From contig JACRJO010000022.1 in NCBI GenBank assembly GCA_016219985.1, positions 1-64,000 of the forward strand: a stretch of 64,000 nt of DNA, read 5' to 3'. Each line of letters begins with the position of its first letter. Positions within the stretch are counted from its first letter, which is position 1. The position numbers and the translations under genes are program-made. This document shows positions 52,051 to 58,406 of the stretch, piece after piece. Below the pieces are notes generated by a model. It ran no database searches. It was given only the letters and a program-made list of their open reading frames with translations, and was not told where the DNA came from. This DNA comes from Sphingobacteriales bacterium. GTDB lineage: Bacteria; Bacteroidota; Bacteroidia; Chitinophagales; Chitinophagaceae.

Positions 52051-52581
52051 TTAGTGCATCCGAAAACCGATGTGACTGTTGAGGTAAACATGAACCCGCC
52101 AACTGGGGTATGCATCGTGTATTTTACACGTCCAGCCTGCACAGCAAGGCGGACAGGGACACTGCCAGAAATTTAAAAAAATAATTCTTTCAATTGCTCC
52201 TTTATTGGGAATCCAGGTGAATTGTCTTGTCCCTTAACTCCCTTTTCCCAGGGTAAAACCCTTTGCCTGATGACAGGGCTGAGCAAACCTGATTTCATGC
52301 AGGTATTCAATCAGCGTCGATACGGAGACTGTTTACCCGCTCTTCTCAATGCTTCAGGTATGGTGAGTACACTCTCCCTGTAAAAAGGTCTTACCACCAA
52401 CTCCAATAGCGTTCCTTTAGTTTTTAGTTCTGGAACTTTATCCTCTATATTGATTGATTACTGATCGTCCTGTTTACCGGCCACCATAGATGAGAAATTT
52501 GTTTTTTTTAATTTATTATATTAATAATCAAATAATTAAAATAATCATTATTATATAAACAATTTTGTTTATTTTTGATAA
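52051..52581. other. Intergenic gap before the AbiEii-type pair, with AT-rich operator-like region
   Basis: No gene can be supported in 52051-52490. The last 80 bp are over 80% A+T and contain an inverted repeat (52516-52528 with 52547-52558) and TATTTTTG (52570-52577), an exact -7 motif that ends only 4 bp before the ATG at 52582, so the transcript may be leaderless. Confidence 0.5.
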
Positions 52582-53040
52582 ATGAAAAGAGAACTGGACA
52601 TATTAAAAGGATTGCATCCCGGGATAGTCCTGGACCGGAAGATCAGGGAACAACGCTTAAAAAAGGGGCAGCTCGCGCTGGACTGCCATGAATATCCGCA
52701 AACACTGACCGCGATTACCAAGGGAAAACGGGACATGAATACCCGGCTATCGCTCAAGCTGGAAAAAACATTAGGCCTCGAGGAGGGGTATTTTATGATG
52801 CTGCAGATTTTTTATGATATCAGCCAGGAGAAAAAAAGACAAGTTCAGGCAAAGCCCGACCTGTCCAAATTTCGCCGTATCCTGTTTTGGGATACCCGAA
52901 TGGAGTTGATCGACTGGGACAAGCATGCCGGCTCTGTTATCCGCAGAATATTTGAAAGAGGTAATCAAAAGGAAAAAGAAGAGATTACCCGGTTTTATGG
53001 CGAGGAAAGGATAAAAAAAGCATTAAAAGATAAACCTTAA
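52582..53040 (+). CDS. HTH antitoxin-like protein (HigA-like N-terminus)
   Basis: 152 residues. Residues 1-70 resemble the HTH of plasmid-maintenance antidotes (LHPGIVLDRKIREQRLKKGQLALDCHEYPQTLTAITKGKR). The second half (KPDLSKFRRILFWDTRMELIDWDKH, then VIRRIFERGNQKEKEEI) is the short domain often found in genes next to AbiEii toxins. The toxin-like gene starts 2 bp after its stop, so the pair is co-transcribed. It would neutralise or repress the partner. An inverted repeat upstream could be its own operator. Confidence 0.75.
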   Translation: MKRELDILKGLHPGIVLDRKIREQRLKKGQLALDCHEYPQTLTAITKGKRDMNTRLSLKLEKTLGLEEGYFMMLQIFYDISQEKKRQVQAKPDLSKFRRILFWDTRMELIDWDKHAGSVIRRIFERGNQKEKEEITRFYGEERIKKALKDKP

Positions 53041-53042
53041 TT

Positions 53043-53678
53043 GTGTACTGGAACACTGTTACACCGTTGCTTCGTGAAGTGCTGGAAAGTGCTATGGCAG
53101 AGCCGTGCTTCAATCCTTTCCGTCTGGTGGGCGGAACAGCGCTCAGCCTTCAGATAGGTCATCGTGAATCAGTCGATATTGATCTGTTCACCGAGGCCGA
53201 TTACGGAAGTGTTGATTTTGCCACTGTCGAAGCATATTTCAAGAAGCGCTATGCTTATGTAGAAACCAGTCATGTCGGCGCAATCGGGCCAGGCACCTCC
53301 TACTTTGTCGGACATTCCGAAGATGATGCAGTGAAGGTGGATATTTATTATACGGATCCTTTTATCCGCGAGGAAATAATGGAAGAAGGCATTCGTATGA
53401 CCGCATTCCAGGACATCATCGCTATGAAACTGGAAGTAACCGGCGGCAGGAGTCGTAAAAAAGATTTCTGGGATCTGCACGCCCTTCAGGATGAATACAG
53501 TATTACAGAAATGATCGGTTTTTACCAAGAGCGCTATCCTTTCAATTATACTGAGGCGGAGATTCGCGCAGGATTAGTGAATTTTTCATCTGCTGATGAG
53601 GATCCCGATCCCTTTTGCCTGATGGGGAAGTATTGGGAATTGATAAAGTTTGATTTTATAAATTGGTTAGCACCCTGA
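53043..53678 (+). CDS. AbiEii/AbiGii-type nucleotidyltransferase toxin
   Basis: 211 residues. The nucleotidyltransferase motif is VGGTALSLQIGHRESVDIDLF: Gly-Gly at 30-31 and metal-binding Asp45/Asp47. Later come VDIYYTDPF, the AFQDIIAMKLEVTGGRSRKKDFWDL segment (RKKDFWDL is the family's basic/acidic box) and a helical C-terminus. AbiEii toxins transfer nucleotides to tRNA or other targets and act with a DNA-binding antitoxin in type IV toxin-antitoxin or phage-abortive systems. The start is GTG, 2 bp after the antitoxin stop. Its position against a tRNA gene with broken copies hints at transfer. Confidence 0.88.
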   Translation: MYWNTVTPLLREVLESAMAEPCFNPFRLVGGTALSLQIGHRESVDIDLFTEADYGSVDFATVEAYFKKRYAYVETSHVGAIGPGTSYFVGHSEDDAVKVDIYYTDPFIREEIMEEGIRMTAFQDIIAMKLEVTGGRSRKKDFWDLHALQDEYSITEMIGFYQERYPFNYTEAEIRAGLVNFSSADEDPDPFCLMGKYWELIKFDFINWLAP

Positions 53679-53695
53679 GCGCTTTACTCCGCTGG

Positions 53696-53733
53696 AAATG
53701 AAAGGTCGCCTTATGAAACGACCTTTCATTTTG
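53696..53733 (+). terminator. Terminator of the AbiEii pair
   Basis: A 13-bp perfect stem (53696-53708 with 53719-53731) and 10-nt loop lie 18 bp after the stop codon; the T tract is short. Confidence 0.7.
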
Positions 53734-53850
53734 AGGTCCCGGGCGGACCTCCCTACCCGGCAGGCAGGCCTGCCTACCATACAGGCAGGTTCGAACCGCT
53801 GTAGGAGCTTTTGCAGAGCCCTGCCTGGCCGCCGTGGCGGACACAGGACC
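53734..53850 (-). pseudogene. Degenerate tRNA-Cys copy interrupted by palindromic repeats
   Basis: Both ends (GGTCCTGTG and CGGGACCT in minus sense) and the anticodon arm with GCA match the intact tRNA-Cys next to it; 29 bp (53790-53818) are identical to 53917-53945. The D arm is replaced by TCCGCCACGGCGG and about 45 bp of GC-rich palindromic sequence are inserted in the T arm, so it cannot fold as a tRNA. Confidence 0.75.
53752..53790. repeat. GC-rich palindromic repeat inside the broken tRNA-Cys copy
   Basis: Overlapping palindromes built from GGCAGG/CCTGCC units, including a hairpin CCTGCC-TACCATA-CAGGCAGG and a self-complementary GGCAGGCCTGCC. Confidence 0.6.
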
Positions 53851-53863
53851 TTTTCTCCGGAAA

Positions 53864-53894
53864 TAAAAAAAGGAATAACCATTATGATTATTCC
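53864..53894 (-). terminator. Terminator of tRNA-Cys
   Basis: Stem GGAATAA/TTATTCC (53872-53878 with 53888-53894), followed in minus sense by seven T residues. Confidence 0.75.
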
Positions 53895-53902
53895 CATTTT
53901 TG

Positions 53903-53973
53903 AGGTCCCGAGCGGATTCGAACCGCTGTAGGAGCTTTTGCAGAGCTCTGCCTAGCCACTCGGCCACAGGACC
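53903..53973 (-). tRNA. tRNA-Cys(GCA)
   Basis: In minus sense the acceptor GGTCCTG pairs with CGGGACC, discriminator T. The anticodon arm GAGCT-CTGCAAA-AGCTC carries GCA; the D arm (GCCGAGTGGCTAGGC) and T arm (GCGGTTCGAATCCGC) are intact. No CCA is encoded. It is flanked by its terminator and by degenerate copies on both sides. Confidence 0.95.
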
Positions 53974-53989
53974 TTTTTATTGAAGGGTT

Positions 53990-54020
53990 CTGCCTGTCCG
54001 CCGGGGCGGCCGCAGGTCCC
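53990..54020 (-). pseudogene. Truncated tRNA-Cys 5' half
   Basis: Minus-sense GGGACCTGCGGCCG followed by a GC palindrome (CCCCGGCGG) and AGGCAG resembles the first 26 nt of the tRNA-Cys with its D loop replaced. It is a fragment only. Confidence 0.45.
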
Positions 54021-54049
54021 TTTTTTAAAACCGGTGCGAAAATAATGCA

Positions 54050-54057
54050 TATTTTTG
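54050..54057 (+). promoter_or_regulatory. -7 element of the nucleoside phosphorylase-dapF unit
   Basis: TATTTTTG is an exact TAnnTTTG, 36 bp before the ATG at 54093. Confidence 0.5.
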
Positions 54058-54092
54058 AAATGGGATTATTCCTATCATATTAAACCAGTTAT

Positions 54093-54971
54093 ATGAACCG
54101 TATCGCGGAATCCGAGCTGATCATCAATGACCGGGGAGCCGTGTATCATCTTGACCTCCGGCCGGAAGAACTGGGGGATACGGTGGTCACCGTTGGCGAC
54201 CCGGACCGGGTTGCTGAGGTCAGTAAATATTTTGACCGGGTGGAAGTAAAACGGCAGCACCGGGAATTTATCAGTCATACCGGCTACGTGGGCAAAAAAA
54301 GGATCACGGTCCTGTCTTCCGGCATTGGCCCGGATAATATTGATATCGTGCTGAACGAACTGGACGCCCTGGTCAATATTGATTTCAGCTCCCGGGAAAT
54401 AAAAAAAGAACTGAAATCCCTGAACATTATCCGGATCGGCACTTCCGGTGCCCTGCAGGAAGATATCCCGGTGGACAGTTTTGTGGCGTCCACACATGGT
54501 TTGGGAGTAGATAACCTGCTCAATTTTTACCGCCATGAGCACAATGATGAAGAAAAGCAGTTGCTGCATTCCTTTGTAACCCATACCCAGATCCACGGGC
54601 AAACCGGGCATCCCTATATCAGCAGTTGCGCCGCTTCCCTGATCAAACATTTTGTAAAGGATTTCCAGCAAGGGATCACCGTGACCTGTCCCGGCTTTTA
54701 CGGACCACAGGGGAGAGTATTGCGTTTGGGAATCAGCAACCCGGAACTGATCAACCGGCTGACCGATTTCCGCTTTGGCCAGCACCGGATCACTAATTTT
54801 GAAATGGAAACCTCGGCTATTTACGGCCTCGGAAAATTACTGGGCCATAATTGCCTTGCCGTAAATGCCATCGTGGCCAACCGGGTAAAAAAAGAATTTT
54901 CCAAAGACGGGAAAGCCGCCGTGGAAAACCTGATCAAAAAATTTATTGAACAATTTGCCGATCATATCTGA
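54093..54971 (+). CDS. Nucleoside phosphorylase (uridine phosphorylase-like)
   Basis: 292 residues of the PNP/UDP phosphorylase family. Phosphate-site VTVGDPDRVAEV, ribose/phosphate motif SSGIGPDNIDIVLNEL, base-site IIRIGTSGALQEDIPV, and the TNFEMETSAIYGLGKLLGH segment holding the ribose-binding Met-Glu. It splits a nucleoside with phosphate into base and ribose-1-phosphate. Family motifs favour a pyrimidine or broad substrate, but this cannot be fixed by eye. Its stop overlaps the ATG of dapF (TGATG), so they are co-transcribed. Confidence 0.9.
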   Translation: MNRIAESELIINDRGAVYHLDLRPEELGDTVVTVGDPDRVAEVSKYFDRVEVKRQHREFISHTGYVGKKRITVLSSGIGPDNIDIVLNELDALVNIDFSSREIKKELKSLNIIRIGTSGALQEDIPVDSFVASTHGLGVDNLLNFYRHEHNDEEKQLLHSFVTHTQIHGQTGHPYISSCAASLIKHFVKDFQQGITVTCPGFYGPQGRVLRLGISNPELINRLTDFRFGQHRITNFEMETSAIYGLGKLLGHNCLAVNAIVANRVKKEFSKDGKAAVENLIKKFIEQFADHI

Positions 54972-55759
54972 TGCAGTTTCATTTTTATAAATACCAGGGC
55001 ACGGGGAATGACTTTATCATTGCCGACAACCGGGGACAGGCTTATTCCGGTCTCAGTACCGCGCAGATCAATACCCTTTGTAACCGTCGTTTCGGGATCG
55101 GGGCCGATGGCCTGATGCTGCTGAACGAAAAAGAAGGCTACGATTTTGAAATGAAATATTACAATGCGGACGGGAAAGAGGGCAGCATGTGCGGCAATGG
55201 CGGCCGCTGCATCACCAAGTTCGCCTACCACCTGGGCATTCACCGCGAAACCTATCATTTTTTAGCTACTGACGGACCCCATGAAGCCGAAATTGATATT
55301 GCGGGTATCGTTTCCCTGAAAATGAAAGATGTGGACCATGTCCGGAAATTCCATAACGATTATATCCTGAACACCGGCTCCCCTCACTATATCAAACTGG
55401 TCAGCGATGTGATGGACCTGGATGTTTACAAAAAAGGTCATGAGATCCGGTACAGCCGGGAATTCGCCGATGAAGGGATCAATGTGAATTTTGTGGAACA
55501 GTTGGAGAACTCCAATAAAATAAAAGTCCGCACCTATGAAAGAGGGGTTGAGGACGAGACCTATTCCTGCGGCACGGGTGTAACTGCGGCTGCCCTGGTC
55601 AGTTACCACAATGAAAATGGCTTCAATGATATTGAGGTCAGCACCCTCGGGGGCAATCTTTCCGTGGAGTTTGACCGCAGCGAGGACGACAAGTACCATG
55701 ATATCTGGCTCTGTGGTCCTGCCGAACGGGTCTTTGAAGGAACCATTGAGCTCGGGTAA
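54971..55759 (+). CDS. dapF: Diaminopimelate epimerase
   Basis: 262 residues. The two catalytic cysteines are C74 in SMCGNGGRC and C200 in TYSCGTGVTAAAL, each acting as acid or base; the N-terminus KYQGTGNDFIIADN is the other family mark. It converts LL- to meso-diaminopimelate for peptidoglycan and lysine synthesis. It overlaps the nucleoside phosphorylase gene by one base. Confidence 0.97.
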   Translation: MQFHFYKYQGTGNDFIIADNRGQAYSGLSTAQINTLCNRRFGIGADGLMLLNEKEGYDFEMKYYNADGKEGSMCGNGGRCITKFAYHLGIHRETYHFLATDGPHEAEIDIAGIVSLKMKDVDHVRKFHNDYILNTGSPHYIKLVSDVMDLDVYKKGHEIRYSREFADEGINVNFVEQLENSNKIKVRTYERGVEDETYSCGTGVTAAALVSYHNENGFNDIEVSTLGGNLSVEFDRSEDDKYHDIWLCGPAERVFEGTIELG

Positions 55760-55825
55760 ACTCCCCGTTTCCCGTATTATATCCCCTGCCGGAAGATTTG
55801 ACAGCAGAATCTGCATAAGCAGGCT

Positions 55826-55833
55826 TACCTTTG
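55826..55833 (+). promoter_or_regulatory. -7 element of the corA promoter
   Basis: TACCTTTG is an exact TAnnTTTG, 10 bp before the ATG at 55843. It rules out the TTG at 55831 as start; the leader must be very short. Confidence 0.55.
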
Positions 55834-55842
55834 CGCCGGTCT

Positions 55843-56781
55843 ATGATTCAGTACTTCAAACATACGAACCAGCAAACCGTGGAAATTGACAGGCCGGAAA
55901 ACGGCACCTGGGTCAATATCCTCCCCCCGCTCCGGCAGGAGGAATTTTTCGAATTATCCGAAGGACTGGATATCCCGATCGACTTCCTGACGGACTCCCT
56001 GGATATCGATGAAAGAAGCCGTTTCGAAGAAGAAGACAATGTACGCCTGATCGTCATCAAAACCCCTACGGAGAACAACTCTTTTAATGACAGTGACGCG
56101 TTTTATATCACGATCCCGATCTGTATAATTCTAACGCATAACCAGATCGTGACGGTGAACTCCTTCGAAAACCCCGCCATCAAAAAATTCCTGAACACTT
56201 TTCCCAACCGTAACCCGGAGAAGAAAAACCTGATGGTCCTGAAGATCTTTGAAAAGATCGTGCAGAATTTCATGGATCACCTGAAAGAGATCAACCAGCG
56301 GCGAAACCTGGTGGAACAAAAGCTCTACGCAGCCAGTGAAAACGAGCAGTTGCTGCAGCTGATGCGAATCCAGAAAAGCCTGGTCTACTTTGTAACGGCC
56401 CTGCGTTCCAATGAAATGCTGATGATGAAACTGGAGCGGACCAATTTCCTGGGACTGAATGAAGAAGAGAAAGAATTCCTGAATGACCTGATCGTGGATA
56501 ATTCCCAGGCCCTGGAAATGGCAAATATCTATACCAATATCCTCAGCAGCACCCTGGATGCCTTTGCCAGCATCATTGCCAATAACCAAAACCAGGTCTT
56601 GAAAAGACTGGCTGTCATCACGATTGTCATGACCTTCCCGGTACTGATCGCGAGTTTGTTCGGGATGAATGTACCCAGCGGCTTTGAGCATTCGCCCTAT
56701 GCTTTTTATATAGTAGCCCTCCTCTCGCTGGCCATTGCCGTGGCCATCGGATGGCTGTTCCTCCGTAAAAAAATATTCTGA
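55843..56781 (+). CDS. corA: CorA-type magnesium transporter
   Basis: 312 residues. The long N-terminal cytoplasmic domain is helical; two C-terminal helices (VLKRLAVITIVMTFPVLIASLF and YAFYIVALLSLAIAVAIGWLF) are joined by the selectivity motif GMNVPSG. It forms pentamers that import Mg2+ (also Co2+ and Ni2+). The ATG at 55843 fits the promoter element upstream. The Nudix gene follows after 5 bp, so they may be co-transcribed. Confidence 0.95.
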   Translation: MIQYFKHTNQQTVEIDRPENGTWVNILPPLRQEEFFELSEGLDIPIDFLTDSLDIDERSRFEEEDNVRLIVIKTPTENNSFNDSDAFYITIPICIILTHNQIVTVNSFENPAIKKFLNTFPNRNPEKKNLMVLKIFEKIVQNFMDHLKEINQRRNLVEQKLYAASENEQLLQLMRIQKSLVYFVTALRSNEMLMMKLERTNFLGLNEEEKEFLNDLIVDNSQALEMANIYTNILSSTLDAFASIIANNQNQVLKRLAVITIVMTFPVLIASLFGMNVPSGFEHSPYAFYIVALLSLAIAVAIGWLFLRKKIF

Positions 56782-56786
56782 CCGCT

Positions 56787-57251
56787 ATGCACCGGTTCAA
56801 TATCCGCATCTATGGATTGCTGATCAATGAGCAGCAACAGGTATTAGTCAGTGATGAACTGATCCGGGGAAGCTATATCACCAAATTCCCCGGCGGGGGG
56901 CTTGAATTCGGGGAAGGAACCCGGGAATGCCTGCAACGGGAATTCATGGAAGAAATGAACCTGAAGGTGAATGTGGGGGAACATATCTACACCACGGATT
57001 ATTTCCAGATGTCGGCCTTTAACCCCGGGCACCAGATCATCTCCATCTATTATTTCGCGCATGCCCTGGAGGCCATACAGGCGCCGCTCCGGGACAAACC
57101 CTTTGACTTTGACGCACAGCAGCTCGCCGTTTACGAGGAAAAAAAAGAGATCGAAACCTTCCGGTTCATCAACTGGGAAGATTTTTCCCCCGAACAATTA
57201 ACGCTGCCCATTGATAAAATTGTGGCGTCCCTGGTGAAGGAAAGAAATTAG
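56787..57251 (+). CDS. Nudix hydrolase
   Basis: 154 residues, one Nudix domain. The Nudix box is present as GGGLEFGEGTRECLQREFMEEMNL, with metal-binding Glu residues in REFMEE. It hydrolyses nucleoside diphosphates linked to another group; the substrate cannot be predicted. The start lies 5 bp after corA, and the stop overlaps the stop of the convergent transporter gene by 4 bp. Confidence 0.93.
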   Translation: MHRFNIRIYGLLINEQQQVLVSDELIRGSYITKFPGGGLEFGEGTRECLQREFMEEMNLKVNVGEHIYTTDYFQMSAFNPGHQIISIYYFAHALEAIQAPLRDKPFDFDAQQLAVYEEKKEIETFRFINWEDFSPEQLTLPIDKIVASLVKERN

Positions 57252-58045
57252 TCTTCCATTGCCGCCTTCTTCATCCTGGCCGCGTCTTCATGTCCCAGGT
57301 AATTTTCGATCCAATGGTGAACAAGGTAGATCACCGGCGTAAGGACCAGCGCCACGATGAATTTATAGATATAATTTACGATCCCCACCGCTATAAAAAG
57401 ACTAAACGGCCAGACAAAGTCATTGCCGGCCTGGTTGACCCTTGTACCCACATAAAAAGCGATAAACAGGACCACGAAACTGTCGATGAACTGGGAGATC
57501 AGCGTGGAACCGGTGGCCCGCAGCCAGATGCTTTTCTCCCCGGTCACTTTTTTAATCTTATGAAAAATAAATACATCAATCAGCTGCCCGAGGATAAAGG
57601 CGGTTAAGGAACCCACAATGATAAAGCCCCCTTGCCCCAGTACACTGTTATAAGCTTTGCCCATATCCGGCACCCCGCTGCCCTGTTTGCTGCTGATAAA
57701 AAAATCAGCGGGCGTCAGTTTCATGGCCCCGTAGAATATGATAAAAGCAAAAGCGATCAGGCCGGCCGTGAGATAAGAGAGGAACCGGACGCCCTTCATT
57801 CCATAATACTCATTGATAATATCGGTCATGATAAAGACCACAGGCCAGAGCAATACACCGGCCGTCAGGTTCACGGACAGTTCATTCCCGAACAGGCGGA
57901 TACTGAGTGGCTGAAAACCCAGGGTTTTCTCCAGCGAAAAGATCTTCACCCCGATGATCTCGGCGATCAGCGCATTGGCGATAAAGATTCCGGCCAGGAT
58001 GATGAAGAGCCTGACGGGTTTATTTTTAATAATTGCCCGGATCAT
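57248..58045 (-). CDS. Queuosine precursor transporter (YhhQ/VUT family)
   Basis: 265 residues with six or more membrane helices. The motif WPVVFIMTDIINEYYG is the family's signature, followed by RFLSYLTAGLIAFAF and QLIDVFIFHKIKKVTGEK-type loops and LWLRATGSTLISQFIDSF-like residues (here IWLRATGSTLISQFID). It imports preQ0 or preQ1 (or queuine) for tRNA queuosine. It overlaps the small membrane protein gene above by 4 bp (ATGA). Confidence 0.92.
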   Translation of the reverse strand: MIRAIIKNKPVRLFIILAGIFIANALIAEIIGVKIFSLEKTLGFQPLSIRLFGNELSVNLTAGVLLWPVVFIMTDIINEYYGMKGVRFLSYLTAGLIAFAFIIFYGAMKLTPADFFISSKQGSGVPDMGKAYNSVLGQGGFIIVGSLTAFILGQLIDVFIFHKIKKVTGEKSIWLRATGSTLISQFIDSFVVLFIAFYVGTRVNQAGNDFVWPFSLFIAVGIVNYIYKFIVALVLTPVIYLVHHWIENYLGHEDAARMKKAAMED

Positions 58046-58353
58046 AGTTTAACCTGTGCGTATAAATAATTTACATAAACGATATACCCTAACAATAACA
58101 GAAACACCAGTACATTGCCCAGGATCAGCCAGCGCGGCACCACGGAAGCCGGTTTCTTCCGGGCGATCCAGGTGACCAGGTAGCTGAGCAGGGTGACCGG
58201 TACAATGATCATTCCCATAAAGAAACCGATCGTAATAACGGTCGAAACCATGTTTTCATCTTTCAGCCAGTCCCTGAATAAAAGGGACAATGACAGGAGA
58301 AAAAAAAGGCCGCAGATAAAAGCCAGTCGGGATAAAAATAAAAGCCAGCGCAT
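58042..58353 (-). CDS. Small membrane protein of unknown function
   Basis: 103 residues with three predicted membrane helices (FLSRLAFICGLFFLLSLSLLF, STVITIGFFMGMIIVPVTLL, WLILGNVLVFLLLLGYIVYV). No motif is recognised. Its stop overlaps the start of the YhhQ gene in ATGA, so the two are translated together; it might assist the transporter, but this is inference. Confidence 0.8.
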   Translation of the reverse strand: MRWLLFLSRLAFICGLFFLLSLSLLFRDWLKDENMVSTVITIGFFMGMIIVPVTLLSYLVTWIARKKPASVVPRWLILGNVLVFLLLLGYIVYVNYLYAQVKL

Positions 58354-58406
58354 CAGAGATTTTCGTCTAAAATAGCATTATTTTGTCAGCTAAATACCGA
58401 AGGTGT

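Noticed and set aside
52328..52483. Minus-strand open stretch of about 50 codons in the 52.1-52.5 kb gap that reads protein-like (VPELKTKGTLLELVV, RRAGKQSPYRR)
   Set aside because: There is no start codon in a sensible place and an open run of this length is expected by chance; no family resemblance was seen.
52051..53678. Integrated mobile element bounded by tRNA-Cys duplications
   Set aside because: No integrase, transposase or matching repeat on the far side was found; only the local tRNA duplication is supported.
53752..53790. Possible CRISPR-like or direct repeat array in the GC-rich segment near tRNA-Cys
   Set aside because: Units are palindromic, overlapping and without unique spacers; they do not form an array.
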